This document shows positions 1-28,378 of a stretch of 64,000 nt of DNA, piece after piece. The DNA comes from Fistularia commersonii. Lineage: Eukaryota > Chordata > Actinopteri > Syngnathiformes > Fistulariidae. The notes under the pieces are model-generated. The model ran no database searches, was not told the origin of the DNA, and worked only from the letters and a program-made list of their open reading frames with translations. Numbering within the stretch: position 1 is the first letter of the stretch; every line of letters begins with the position of its first letter. The DNA lies in the NCBI GenBank assembly GCA_037954325.1, contig JBBMNZ010000001.1:15373258-15437257 (forward strand), given 5' to 3'. A program made the translations under genes and the position numbers.

Positions 1-55
1 CAAGATTTTAACAAGAATTGACAACGACTTGGACGACCTCTGCACCAACCACTAG

Positions 56-80
56 CCCCCCCCCCCCCCCCCCCCCCCCC
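56..80. repeat. poly(C) homopolymer
   Basis: Twenty-five consecutive C residues, followed by an A-rich stretch (TAAAA units, 85-112). This is a simple-sequence tract with no gene around it. Homopolymers this long are prone to length error in assemblies. Confidence 0.9.
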
Positions 81-221
81 GGAAAAATAAAAAATAAAAA
101 ATAAAAAAAAATTAGGATGAAATGATTGTATGTATGGTTCTGAGATGGCTATTTGGTTGAGTGGTTGCAGTGGTCCGACTACAGGTACTTTGGATCTTCG
201 ATGACTGAATATGCACTTCTT

Positions 222-285
222 GTAAGTTGCTTTGGATAAAAGCGTCTGCCAAATGACTGTAATGTAATGTAATGTAATGTAATGA
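222..285 (+). repeat. SINE/LINE-type 3' tail ending in (AATGT)n
   Basis: The segment contains gctttggataaaagcgtctg, a tail motif very common in fish short retroposons, followed by about five AATGT units (258-285). A short unit repeated at the 3' end is typical of elements mobilised by an L2- or CR1-like reverse transcriptase. Only the tail is recognisable, and the head of the element is not clear. Confidence 0.6.
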
Positions 286-289
286 GTGA

Positions 290-575
290 GAACCTCCGCG
301 GATGTAGTGAATTCTGCTTCCCCCCACAGCAAGAAGAACCCTGACTCGAGGCCTTCCTGTGTGGAGTTTGCATATTCTCCCTTTGTGGATATTCTTCAAC
401 AATACGTGCAAGAGTTTCACGTGCAAGAGTTAAATGCGTGAATGAGAGTGAATTTGTTGTTTGCGGCTCTGTGATCGACCGGTCGGTCCACGGTGAAACC
501 CGCCTCTCATCCAATGACAGCCAGGATGAGCTCCGGGCCCCCTGTTACACTTACTGCAGGATAAGCATGATAGAT
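290..575 (+). repeat. tRNA-headed fish repeat, copy 1
   Basis: This follows the plan of a very abundant teleost repeat. It has a tRNA-like head with a 'cacagcaagaag' block, then 'tgtggagtttgcat', a middle with 'gaatgagagtgaatttgttg', and an end of 'caggataagcatgatagatg'. Related copies lie at 17705-18005 (minus), 44250-44600 (minus) and 54570-54790 (plus). It contains no coding sequence. Confidence 0.65.
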
Positions 576-950
576 GACAAATTAACAATAATGTTAATAA
601 TAAAATAAACTCATAGCTTTATTTTTGATGATGATAGGTTATGGGGAATGTAGTTTGGTGTTCCGTCCTACGAAGCAGGCGTCCTCTTTCTAGTTATAAA
701 TGATACTGATAATGATGATATGGGTTATTTTGAACAAATAACATTTTGTTTGTTGTTCACATTAAGGATCACTACTTTTAAAATGACTACATTATCAATA
801 ATATGTTAAGATTTAATCCTTCTGTTTATTCGTAATTCTTTTTCATTTGTGAAAGTACGGGTAATTTAGAGCCATTAATTTATGCTAATAATTACTGTAT
901 TTTTTCTTATTATTATGAATATTATGAGCGTTATGAGGAGGAGTGATATA
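576..950. other. AT-rich non-coding stretch
   Basis: Low-complexity AT-rich sequence. No open frame with family resemblance, splice structure or clear repeat boundary was seen. Confidence 0.6.
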
Positions 951-1013
951 TTTAAGAATAAGAATAAGAATAAGAATAAGAATAAGAATAAGAATAAGAA
1001 TAAGAATAAGAAC
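951..1013. repeat. (TAAGAA)n hexanucleotide microsatellite
   Basis: About ten near-perfect tandem copies of a TAAGAA unit. The open frames across it on both strands (poly Lys-Asn and poly Ile-Leu) are products of the repeat. Confidence 0.95.
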
Positions 1014-1415
1014 AACTTTATTTATCCCATTATTAGAGACACATACAGACGGAGGGGGAAATACAGAAATAAACAGATAAACATGTGATTTGACCGGACA
1101 CAAAAAGATGAGGGGAATGAAGAAAACAGACAAAATGATGGGGGGGATGAAGATGAAGATGTTCGTCAGGCAGACACTGCCCCCTGCGGGTCTTTTTTAG
1201 TTACTGACATCCATTTAGCAGCTCTTTGAGTCACCCGTTGATCGGAAAGTCTCACTTAATCAATATGATCGATCGATTGGAAGAAGACGGACGGGGAAAC
1301 AGTTCCAGCTACGGCAGCTAAAGGAGACTATTCTGATCTTTTCGCTTGATTTTGTCTCATCCGGCGTTTTAAGGGAAATAATTTGATCATGTTGTCATGT
1401 TTACTGAGAAAAACC

Positions 1416-2215
1416 CGCGTCTCATCTCATTTTTTTTTTTTTAATTGAACATAAACAGTATAAACAAATATACAAATGTACAAATAAACAAGGCAAGGTA
1501 GAATCGAATGTCAATGAAACAACCGGGGATGAGGAAGCAAAGGACATAAGGACATTCGTTCTGTATGTGATCAGAAGTTAACAGTGTTAATGCTAGACAA
1601 AAAAGAAAGTAAAAGAAAATAATCAAATAGATAGATAAATAAAATAAAAAATAAGTAGATAAAAAAAAATCTAGCAAGGGGAATATAACATATTTAACTT
1701 GGTTGTTCACAAGAAATCTCAGACATCAAATTGTATATCTTTTGGTTTTTGGATTTTTCCATAAGTTTTAAGGATTTTTTTATATAATTCAAAATAGTTT
1801 ATAAACAATGTAAAATCGGGGGAACACTTTTGCATTCGGTTTTTGTGAATGAAGAACTTTGCCAGGCCTAAAATAACACTGACACATAATTCATCTCTTT
1901 TGTCGCTTAAAAGTAAACCAAATGTTATGTCATCTCTTGAGAAGGAAAGTGGTGACGATGGAAAATTGTCTTTAACCCATTTTTGAGTTTTAGCCCAAAA
2001 GCCCTGTTCTTTTTCGCATGAGAAAAATATATGGTCAGTGGTTTCAATGTTGTCTTCACAAAAGGTACAAATATTATCTTCAATATTTAAGCGTACCCTC
2101 AATAATTCCTTAGATGGGTGGATGTCATTCATAATTTTGAAGTGGTTATGGGTAGAGTCAGACACATAGTTCGCAGCCGGACAATTGATTCCTTATCACG
2201 CGTCTCATCTCATTT
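1416..2215 (-). mobile_element. 5'-truncated L1/Tx1-type LINE with 17-bp target-site duplication
   Basis: The minus-strand frame at 1719-2165 encodes the C-terminal end of a LINE ORF2. It shows the zinc-knuckle-like pattern 'CTFCEDNIETTDHIFFSC' and ends '...KPKDIQFDV', as fish L1/Tx1 proteins do. An AT-rich 3' UTR follows (1441-1718), and a run of T (1430-1442) is the poly(A) tail read on the plus strand. The element is bracketed by identical copies of CGCGTCTCATCTCATTT at 1416-1432 and 2199-2215. These form a target-site duplication and fix both ends. The element is a 5'-truncated, dead insertion. The intact duplication and open C-terminal frame suggest it is fairly young. Confidence 0.85.
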
Positions 2216-3352
2216 GTCCTTGGAAAAGAAAAGACCACATATATGGGGTTCAAAGACTTTTTTATTAACAGAGAAGGAAACACAACGATTCATTTATTGA
2301 AAAAACAGACCGAAGAAACGGGATCATGGCAATTTTATCTGGGATATTTTGTTTCTTTTAAACCGGCTTTGAAAATAGACTTGAATTTTATTTTGTTTTC
2401 TTGATATAAAAAAAAATACTGCATTACTGGACCCGATAAAACATTATCTTGCGAAAAGGCTTTGACAGAAAAGACAAAATAAAGCAAAAAAATTCACAAA
2501 TAAATCACCTAATAATAATCAATTACAGTCAAAATAAAATATTGATTACTTGATAGTACTGAATTACTTTGTGCACTTGATTCGGTCTAAGTGCAGCTTC
2601 TCAGCTGATTAAAATGATCTGATAAACATTTACAATTTGAAATGAATTAACGATAAAATAGTCAAATTAAGGGTGACGGAGGACTTAAACGAAATAAACG
2701 AAATTCAGACATAAACGAAAGGTTTATGAGTGAATGCACATGTACTGCCACCACGTTGCCATCTGGCCTGATGCTGGTGGTCAATATGGACCTGCAGGCT
2801 TAATGCGGACATATTTGTTTATGTTTCTGAGGAATACCTGTTGTTTTCTGAGGTCTGCAGATGGTCATTCGAGGGAAGACAGATATTTTGTGGCGTTAAA
2901 TAAAATTAGAAGGCCCGACTGGGTAACCGCAACCGGCAATGGTCGACATTAACATTCAGAGTTATAATCGAATGCGTATAATATATTCAAAGGAGGGATA
3001 AGTGACGATACCATCTGGACACCAACTTTGCCTTGATTGTGCTTTTGGGTTGAATCTAGGTTGTGATATCAGTGCCAGGATGTTAGATTATGACAATGAG
3101 TGAGATTTTCCAGAGCGCATCTTTTTGGGTCAGATAATAAAAAAGTACTTGTAATGAAAGCCAATATGAACTTTCAAGTAAAAGATGAAGGGAAGGGAAA
3201 TGTAGATGGTACCCAACCCTTCCCATGTTTGCTAACATCTTTCTCCGATGACGATCTCACTGCTGCAAACAATCGTGACCAATCACTGGTCGGCGTGCTG
3301 GTTTTGTCAACTTCTAATTGGAGTCCTTGCCTTCTTTGCGCTGCACGGCCAT
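2216..3352. other. Non-coding flank downstream of clec14a
   Basis: No convincing exon or repeat was seen. The part next to 3352 should hold the 3' UTR of the minus-strand clec14a gene, but no confident poly(A) signal was assigned. Confidence 0.5.
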
Positions 3353-4561
3353 CTACTCTCCCTGCCTATTGGCTTTTTTTTTGGAGCGCCTCATCAAACA
3401 GCACTTCACCGTTACCGCGACAACCACCAACAGAACCACCAGGGCCGCGACACCGATCAGTATCGGAAACAGGATGCCCGACGTCGTGCCGGTTTTGGTG
3501 TCTTCCTGCTCATTGGCGCAGAGCTGCAAGTCTTCATCTTGGTAATTCCCATTTTGGTCCAAGCAGATACACTTGTAGGCGCCATCAGTGTTGAGGCAGG
3601 TGTGCTTGCAGGGTGTGTTCTCGCACTCATCGATGTCCACACACTTCCCCGCTGGGTCTTTGAGGAAGCCTTGCCGGCAGGGCAAGCAGACTTTGGGGAA
3701 GAGGGCCGGCGACTCGTCCGGCAAACGCCAGACCGGAGGACGTCCGGCGCAATGCAGCTCCACCTTGACATCGGACCAACACTCGATCTGGATCCTGCTA
3801 CTGTTATCCAAAACCGAACTCCGGGAACGGATCTCGGAGCTCGATGGCGGGATACACGAGTCAGAGGCCGAACCCATGTGTGGCTTGTGTCCAAGATCAG
3901 GCTCTCCTGTCTGATTTGTTTCCGGCTCTACAACAGAAGGGGTTGTTTCTGGAAGGGCAGTTCCTTGTGCGGTCACCTTCACTTCAGTTGTAGCCCGCTC
4001 CGTTGTAGTACGTTCCATTTCCTCAGCCGCGGGTTCTGTCGCAGAAGGTCCGGCGGTGGCTTCCGCATCCTCATGTTTATGTCCATGTATAGATTTGCAG
4101 ATGAAGTAGTAGTCGTTGGTGCAGCTGACAGGGATCAGACCCCAGGTGGTCACGGCGGTCCCGTTGGACTCCCCTTTCAGGGCCGCGCAGAGAAGTGAGG
4201 TGCAGGTGGATTCCGGCTCTCCTAGCCAGCGGATCAGTTCTGACCCCTGGCTGCTGCCGTCCCTCCACTGAAACCCCCTGAGTGGCAACAACGGAGACAC
4301 GCACATGTTCTTGTCTTTCTTTAGACCGACCCAGTAGGTGAACTGATGCTGCTGGAGGTCCGAGATGAGCTGCAGGACTCGAGCCACGTCCTGCTGGGTT
4401 ATCAGGCTGGCCAGGACGTTTGGGCTGCATTTCTGTGCTGCCTGGCTGAACTGGAGCGCCTTATGGTGAAGCGTGATCTTCTGCATCCGGACGGGGCCAA
4501 CGGACAGGGATACGAGGAGGATGACAGTCCAAAGGTAAAATCTGGACAGCGACGGTGCCAT
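3353..4561 (-). CDS. clec14a: C-type lectin domain family 14 member A (thrombomodulin/CD93 family)
   Basis: An uninterrupted 402-codon reading frame encodes a type I membrane protein. The start at 4561 is chosen because a signal peptide follows at once (MAPSLSRFYLWTVILLVSLS); the frame stays open upstream to 4669 without adding a plausible domain. In order: signal peptide, a C-type lectin-like domain (about 25-165, with YWVGLKK and a final Cys before an FICK-type end), a Thr/Glu-rich mucin-like stalk, a Cys-containing sushi-like segment, one calcium-binding-type EGF domain (starts DIDECENTPCKHTC), one membrane helix (about 363-385) and a short basic tail. Single-exon structure with only one EGF separates CLEC14A from CD93 and thrombomodulin. 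Linkage to sec23a, as on human 14q, supports the name. The family acts on endothelial cells in vessel growth and adhesion. This is inferred from the family. Confidence 0.85.
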   Translation of the reverse strand: MAPSLSRFYLWTVILLVSLSVGPVRMQKITLHHKALQFSQAAQKCSPNVLASLITQQDVARVLQLISDLQQHQFTYWVGLKKDKNMCVSPLLPLRGFQWRDGSSQGSELIRWLGEPESTCTSLLCAALKGESNGTAVTTWGLIPVSCTNDYYFICKSIHGHKHEDAEATAGPSATEPAAEEMERTTTERATTEVKVTAQGTALPETTPSVVEPETNQTGEPDLGHKPHMGSASDSCIPPSSSEIRSRSSVLDNSSRIQIECWSDVKVELHCAGRPPVWRLPDESPALFPKVCLPCRQGFLKDPAGKCVDIDECENTPCKHTCLNTDGAYKCICLDQNGNYQDEDLQLCANEQEDTKTGTTSGILFPILIGVAALVVLLVVVAVTVKCCLMRRSKKKANRQGE

Positions 4562-6131
4562 CCTCTCTGACTCAACCCCTTTTCTGTGGAAAAGAAAGCG
4601 GACGATCAGCTCGATAGTTTCTCTCTGGTGAGATCTTTGACAAGATTGACGGAACGTGGAATTCCCCAAAGCTCAGACGAAGATTGACTTCACCCGAAGA
4701 ACATTTGATATCATCTCAGCTGACAGTCGGACCGTCGATCGGAAAGAATCGGAATCAGAAAAATGTCATCGTAAGCCTGATGTTTCCGCAGCAGCTACAG
4801 CAGCCTGCTAATGTTTTTGGGCTAATCTGCGGGAGGCGGCCAAAATGTGTCCTGCAGACAAGGTGTATCTTAAACTTAAATTGTTGGAGACTGAACAGGA
4901 ACACGATCCTTGGAATTTGTGTCAGTAAGAAGTCAATGGTTTGCAGCACACGGTGCGTTTACTGACAGCATTGCAAGGGCTGTGGTCACAACATGAGCCA
5001 CTTCCTTAGCTGACGGCTGAGTCTCAACCTGAGGGATTAATAATGTTTTCACAATCTGGACGATGATTACTGAAGACATACCTATATTTACTCCCGAACT
5101 CTGTTATTTAACGGCTGCCGACTGAATTGGCGTTAATGTAACCAAAAACTTCCTCAGCTGACTGCTGAGTCTCAACCCGAAGGACAAAATGACCAGCGAA
5201 TTCAAATGACCACATCGGGAATTGATATCCACTCTGCTATTTTCAAAAATACAAATGATTTAAACTTGAGCGTTTAGAGGGAAAGTATAAAATAAAACAC
5301 GTTGAAATTGACCTGGACTTTTTGTAGTTTGTGGTTCGCTGACACTGACAGTAAAAAAGGGACAAAATGATGTTTTCCCATCTCTGTCACGGAGACATAT
5401 CCCCGACTCAACCCCACTCAGACACTTTAATTCTAAAAATCGTGTTTTCTTACCGTTTAACAGGGACTCCCTCCTCTCCAGCTGAACTTCCTCCCTTCTC
5501 TGCCAGTTTGTCCCATTCTCTTTCTAACACATGAGGTCCACCCCACCAACACCCCCTCCCTCTTCCCACTGGACAGGAAGCGTGCTTTGTCTTGATAGGG
5601 AGCGCTGATTTCCAGCAAAGGAACATCGCTCTGCAAACATCCCTCAGACCACCGCAATCTCAACCCGAAGACCCTCGCATGAAGAATTAGACCAGAATGC
5701 ATGGAAAAGCGAGGCATCCTGGAGAACAAAGAATTAAAACTGAAAAACCCCAGATGGTTTTGATTTGATTTTAGGTCCTTGAGAAAGGCGCCATTGAAAC
5801 AATGGCTATTTCCACGGGATTGCATGGGTTTATGATTGGATCGGAGTTTGGAGGCCTTGTTCTCGAGGAGGTCTTGGGGATTATTGAAGAAGCCAAGCTG
5901 ACAAAGAAAATATTCAAATATTGAATGACGTTTAAGAATCTAACTCTCTCTTGCTTTTGGACCAGGTGGATTCTGCTGTCTGGAAAATGTTCCTTGAAAT
6001 GGGAGCAAATATCCCTGGAGCATTTGGGAACTTTTTGCAAGATTTTGAAAAAATGTTCGAGGTTGTAAACAGTTTTCCAAACAATTCCTGAAAAGATTCA
6101 AGGTCTTTTCACCAGAAGAGGCCTGAAACCC

Positions 6132-6132
6132 T

Positions 6133-6188
<56 letters not shown>
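6132..6188. repeat. (CT)n(CA)n compound microsatellite
   Basis: A run of CT dinucleotides passes directly into a run of CA dinucleotides. Confidence 0.95.
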
Positions 6189-6190
<2 letters not shown>

Positions 6191-6355
6191 GATAGAGATC
6201 TGTTGGTCTTCCTGTCCTTGTCTGTAATGTAATTGGCTGATTGCAGCTCAACTTGAGATGTTTCAGATTTTTGTTAAAAAAATGTAAACACTGATCTCGG
6301 ACAGGAAGACACACATCGGGGCACATATACTCAGAAGCATACTGACTCACATTTA

Positions 6356-6383
6356 TACACACACACACACACACACACACACA
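6356..6383. repeat. (CA)n microsatellite
   Basis: About fourteen CA units. Confidence 0.9.
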
Positions 6384-7212
6384 AATTGTTCTATCTGAAC
6401 AAACAGTGGAAATGTGAACCAACTGTCTGACTCAATAACAATGGTCGTCATGGTGAGCCAGATACTTCCTGCATCCTGGGGAAATGCATAAATGGCAGGA
6501 AGTTGCATTTCTTGGAGGGGTGGAGCCAGGGTTAAGTCGGATGTTGTCACAGTAACGCCGTCAGTCTAGCTGTGTGATTTATTGATGATGTCCGGATGAC
6601 AGACTCTATTTTGGAGGTTTAATGGAGACATGAAAGCGGCAAAAAGCAACGTCATTCAAGACATCTCCGGCTGGGGACACACTGATCAGTGTTCACATTG
6701 ATGACGTGATGATCGATCAAATGATAACCCAGTGGTTTTTAAAGACCGGGGTCACGTTAAACCACCGCGTCTGATGAGGGATCACAGAACACGTGGTTGT
6801 TTTACAAACTGAACTCCGGGCAAACTGAACACCGGGCAAACAAATATGGTCAACAAGCAGTTCACTGTTATTTCTGTATATAGGCACGCGGTGTGTCCTT
6901 GGCTGCAGAAATGTTTATCAATGTTTGTAGAACCACAGCTCTCATGGAAAACAAAGCTGGAATGATCCCTTTAACCTTAAGGTGTCATGACAGTCACTAT
7001 CACCCCCATTCTTTCAACGGCTTTCTATTTCATGTGAAAAATCATCAGCGTGTCAGGTGATGTTAGCCAACATGCTGTGTGAGCGGGGGAGCTGAGGTTC
7101 CACGGTGATCAGTGACAACGGGTTACTGCTGATGTGACGCCCGACGGCATCCCAACAAGCGGTGCTGCATCCAGTTCACTGACACAATAGAAAAAGAAGT
7201 CCTGAGCAGAAA

Positions 7213-7218
7213 TTTATT
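7213..7218 (-). terminator. sec23a: Candidate poly(A) signal of sec23a
   Basis: TTTATT on the plus strand reads AATAAA on the minus strand, about 630 bp downstream of the sec23a stop codon at 7845. It is the first canonical signal noticed there, which gives a 3' UTR of roughly 0.65 kb. Confidence 0.5.
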
Positions 7219-7734
7219 ATAAACACAAGGTCATATGAACTCGATCTACAAGAAGGCGAACTCAGCTGCACGAACTTGATTGATTGTTCAGTGGATCAAC
7301 AGGAAATGACTTAAGAACTTTATTGATTTGACTTTCTACCTCACTAAATGTTGAATATCTTTGGTTCTCTGAAGATCTAATCTACAACAATCCTTTCCGT
7401 CACCATTTCATGAACTGATCAACTGATCAATCAATCAGACCGATCAATGAAATTAAACTCTGAAACACTAACAATGATTTTTTTTTAGTGGTCTCGTGAG
7501 ACCTGGTGGGGTCACCTGACACCCTCGGAGGTCATGTGACAGGGACAGGAAGCAGCCTGTGCACTTTTAACCCGGAGCAATCGGACAAGCTCCTCAGGTC
7601 GCCACCAGGGGTTAGGCTTCACACAAGCCAGACGTAACCACGGTAATGGCACGAAAAGTCAGGCAGCAGATGCGGTTTGATGCTTGAGAAGGTCACAAAA
7701 ACGTTGTAAGAGGTCGAGAATTTGAAATGTCGAT

Positions 7735-7830
7735 GGTCAGGGAAGGTCAGGGAAGGTCAGGGAAGGTCGGGGTGGGTTAAGGAACATCAGAGAAGGTCTG
7801 GAGTCAGGGAGGGTCAGGGAAGGTCAGGGG
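7735..7830. repeat. GGTCAGGGAA-type minisatellite in the sec23a 3' UTR
   Basis: About seven imperfect copies of a 10-bp unit (ggtcagggaa) lie within 110 bp of the sec23a stop codon. They are therefore probably inside its 3' UTR. Confidence 0.75.
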
Positions 7831-7844
7831 CATATAATAATAGT

Positions 7845-15432
<7,588 letters not shown>

Positions 15433-15452
15433 GGCAATGGTGTGAGACAAGG

Positions 15453-16787
15453 AACTGAAAAGAGAGATTTCAGACAGCTTCATTGGCATGGAAGTAAAAA
15501 CAACCTTTTTTTTTAAATAGTTGAAATTTAGTTTCAAGCACAGACTAAGAAAACGTCCAACTGCTTGATGGAAAAAAAGGATCCTGGAAGTGCGACCAGA
15601 ACCTCGTTGGACCTCCTAAGCGCTGCCGCGTGCCCTCAAACACACCGCTCACTTTGCACTGGTTTCTGCTCAGAGATGACCTAACTTTACCGAGCTCAGC
15701 ATCCCAAGTGAAGTTATAAAGAGTGGGAGTATGCGATGGCCTCCTCTGAATATAGAGACAGCCCCCTCATCAGGCCACTCATTAATCAAATTTCCAGTTG
15801 GCTGACTTTAGCTATTAACCACTGGGTATTCCACTTGTTATCATAGGTGATCAATGACTTTGCAGCGTGGCGACGCTGCCTGACAACAGAGTTGAGACTC
15901 TATGGCTATCTGGATCGGAGACTGACGACTCCGTGAATCGTAGGTTGTTGAGGAAAAATGTTGAAAGGCTTCAAATGTGTTGATCACACAATAGACTTCC
16001 GTGGGCGGCGGTAACTGATCTCCTCGCAACCGGGCTTGCTTGATTTGGGGACAATGTGGACAAGATTAATGTAACCTTGACTTTTGGACCAGGAACAATG
16101 TAGTACCTGAGCATGATGGTGTTTCTCCTCTGCTTATTTTACCAAGTCCGAATCGGTCCCTCTTAGATCGAAAGGGCCGAGAGCATTCTGAGATACAGTG
16201 GGGGCGCCAGAGCTAATCTTTGGGATTTCAAATTTAAACTCAGACATCGTCAAGGTTGCACTCCTGCCTGGCTGAGAAGATCCATCACTGTGACAGTTAT
16301 TTACATTTCAAAGAGAGGTTCCTCTCCCTTGCGTTCGGGAGGTGCGATCCTTATCACCCCGGGCGCGCACACACCCTAGAATGTCACACAGGGGTTGTCA
16401 TGGCGCTACAGGTAAAGCAATCATCTTTGAAAACCAACATTTCGGGTCCAAATCCCAGTGCCTCCCCGCCTGTCAAAGTGAACCCCTAACTGCTCCCCTG
16501 GTGCTGGTGGACTGCAGCCGACTGCTCATGGTTCATCCATGATGGGTTCATAGCAGGGAACGAATTTCCTCACGGGGATTAATAAAAGATAATTATTATT
16601 TGATTTAGATCAATGACAACAAGAGTGACATTTTGTCTCAGATACCTTGGCAAAAGAATGAAGTCCTCGTTTACTCTTGAGAGTTAAAATGCGACGCTAC
16701 TGACAGATCAGTCAATAATCGATCAGACTGATCGGTACTGTGTATCATCATCCTCCCACGGCAGGTAGTTTCCCGCGTCACTCTCAC
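15453..16787 (-). other. sec23a: sec23a 5' intron
   Basis: A strong acceptor (ctctcttttcag in transcript sense, near 15453) precedes the coding start, and a GTGAG donor lies at 16787. The sequence between is therefore an intron in the 5' UTR. It holds the SINE-like repeat at 16380-16600 and no exon that could be supported. Confidence 0.65.
16380..16600 (-). repeat. SINE-like repeat B, copy 1 (inverted)
   Basis: In minus-strand sense it reads 'tttattaatccccgtgagga', then 'ttcgttccctgct', a middle with 'gtgaacccatcatggatgaa', then 'ggagcagttaggggttcac', and a degenerate tRNA-type B-box near 16430. Related copies lie at 41130-41385 and 45395-45545. It is non-coding. Confidence 0.7.
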
Positions 16788-17060
16788 CTGAAGACCAAGG
16801 AGTCTCGCCTCAAGCCACCGGGTTAGCTTCTCGGCTAACAGCTGACGACAGGTAAACAGTGGCGTCAGGCGTTGACGCGTCACCCCGCCGGCGGGCTGGT
16901 TCCCGGTGGGGTCAGAGTTCAGTCCGGTCCAGGTGAGACAACAGGCAGACAAGTTCACGACACACCGCCGCTGCCGCTGCCGCTTCTCTCCAGTGACAAC
17001 AAGGCAAAACAACATGGCGGCGAACCGGTGCCACGTCAAGACCCATGAAGGAGATACGAC
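16788..17060 (-). promoter_or_regulatory. sec23a: sec23a non-coding first exon and promoter region
   Basis: A CTTCAG|GTGAGAG donor at 16788 ends a GC-rich stretch with many CpG sites and no TATA box, typical of a housekeeping first exon. An out-of-frame ATG in 'acATGGCGGCG' context lies near 17013. The exact start site cannot be placed by eye. Confidence 0.6.
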
Positions 17061-17442
17061 AGACGTCTCACTCTGATCATTTTCAGGGAACCATTACATC
17101 AACTCGATCCCTAAAACGCAGAATTTCCCCTTTCACCGATTAAGTTCTGCATCTGTGTAAATAATCAATATTGTTTTTGATCTGCTTCAGATGTACAAAA
17201 AAAAACCAAACAATAAAATTAATATTAAATTACATCGTTTTTGTAATTTTTGATTCACTCACAAGTTTTTTTTTGTTTTTTTAAAGGACGTGTAAATATA
17301 CAACGTATAAACGGGAAAAAAAATAGTTCAAATGAGATAGAGAGAGGAAAATTATCTGAGAACATTTGAATAACCCAAGTTGACTGACTCCGTTACATAC
17401 CGTTTGGGGAGAAATAACAAACGGTATTGATTGGGGGAAAAA

Positions 17443-17533
17443 ACCATTTGGTTTTAAATCGCAACTTAACAAGAACAGGTTTAAAAAAACATTTGATTTT
17501 AAATTACAACTTAACAAGAACATGTTTTTAAAG
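17443..17533. repeat. Tandem pair of 45-bp units
   Basis: Two direct copies of about 45 bp (17443-17487 and 17489-17533), each with 'cttaacaagaaca', differ at only a few bases. A more decayed third unit appears just upstream, towards 17380. The region is AT-rich and lies between sec23a and srp54. Confidence 0.75.
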
Positions 17534-17704
17534 CTCTATTTCATTCCTATGGCCGTCATGGTTTTCATAATGCCTTCGCAATATGTTGGAGTGACACATC
17601 ATATTATGAGTAGGATCTTTGAGCCTCACCCAGCGCAGAGGAATTTAACTCATGCTTGCATTCAAATTTGATGGCGTCATTACGCCAAACGGGAAAACTG
17701 GATT

Positions 17705-18005
17705 GTAAAAGCATTCATTCATTCATTCATTCATTCATTCATCCATCATCTACACCGCTTATCCTGCACATGTGCCACTGGGCGTGAAGCACGGATCTAT
17801 CGATCACCGTACCCCGGTATACAACCAGTCACATGGAAAGCTATTGAAGAGTCTCCAATGGACCTTTAACATGTTTTTGCTGTGGGGGGGAAATCAGGGT
17901 GTCTGGAGGAAACCCACACGGACACGGGAGAAAATTGAATTGAATTGCAATTGAACCTGGGACCATGCTGCTGTGACATGTAGGCTCTTACCACAAGATC
18001 TCCTG
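17705..18005 (-). repeat. tRNA-headed fish repeat, copy 2, with a (CATT)n end
   Basis: Inverted copy of the repeat at 290-575. It begins with about eight CATT units (17706-17741) and 'catcatctacaccgcttatc', continues through 'ctggaggaaacccacacgg', and ends near a degenerate tRNA-like head. It lies downstream of the srp54 poly(A) signal, so it is intergenic. Confidence 0.7.
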
Positions 18006-18198
18006 GGAATTATGTGTTTTAAGTTTTGAAATTAAAAAATATTTATGAGTATATGTTCCTGTTTCAGATGTAGGGTGATTTCAGGATGAAAATGATACAA
18101 GAGGTTGAGAGTTTGGTTAGAAGGCTTCAGTTGGATGGTCGGTTTCTTCTACGCCAGAAAAAGGAACTGAAGCCCTAAAAGTTCTGAGTACAAACGTT

Positions 18199-18204
18199 TA
18201 TTTC
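18199..18204 (-). terminator. srp54: Poly(A) signal of srp54
   Basis: The stretch 'gtttatttcac' reads AATAAA on the minus strand, about 310 bp past the srp54 stop codon. This places the end of the transcript near 18.19 kb. Confidence 0.6.
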
Positions 18205-18511
18205 ACAAAAATACCATAACTAACTGGTATCACCTCAATCTGGATCATGTGGTGCATCTCGTATTATAAGGACGCTCTCATTCCCGAGATAAATTAAGGA
18301 CAATCGTCTCCTCTCCAAGCTTCAAAGTTGCAGGTCAAAGGTTGGGTTGAAGACTCTGCTCTTCTAAATTTAAACCAGCTGAAATCTTTTTTCTTAAAGC
18401 AGCAGCGGACACTTCTCTTCTCTTCGCTGCTTCCCTCTGTCTGTAAGCTTCACCGCTCCAGCTGTCGACACGTGGGGCTGGTGGTTTGTAAGGGCTCTGG
18501 TTGGTCAGTGG

Positions 18512-28129
<9,618 letters not shown>

Positions 28130-28378
28130 GATGATGCTGGAGCACAGAAACCAGATCAGACAGGATAAAACCCAGACAGAACTCGTCTTTATACTCTATT
28201 TACTCATATTAACTTCTTTTTATGCTCCAGAAAAAAAAGATGCAACACATATAGATGGTTCTGGCAGCAGTGCAGCAGCCAGAGACCAGTGTCGCAATTT
28301 CATCCTTTTCAGTGTTAAGAAAATTAACAACAAGATGTTGGTCTGAAATTACAAACAAGTCCCTGTTTTATCTTGTTA

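Larger units (their letters stand above)
4700..7190. other. Intergenic region between clec14a and sec23a
   Basis: About 2.5 kb with no exon that could be supported. It should contain the clec14a promoter at its left end (minus-strand gene starting at 4561). It carries simple repeats at 6132-6188 and 6356-6383, and no other clear element. Confidence 0.6.

Noticed and set aside
258..285. Short regular repeats considered as a CRISPR-like array
   Set aside because: The repeats are contiguous 5-bp units without spacers, in a vertebrate genome, at a retroposon tail.
3248..4198. Long plus-strand open frame (316 codons) over clec14a
   Set aside because: It is the antisense shadow of the clec14a coding exon, with no domain, splice structure or family resemblance.
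4562..4669. Upstream in-frame ATG of clec14a (adds 36 residues)
   Set aside because: The extension would place a polar stretch ahead of a clear signal peptide. The ATG at 4561 gives a normal signal peptide at the N-terminus.
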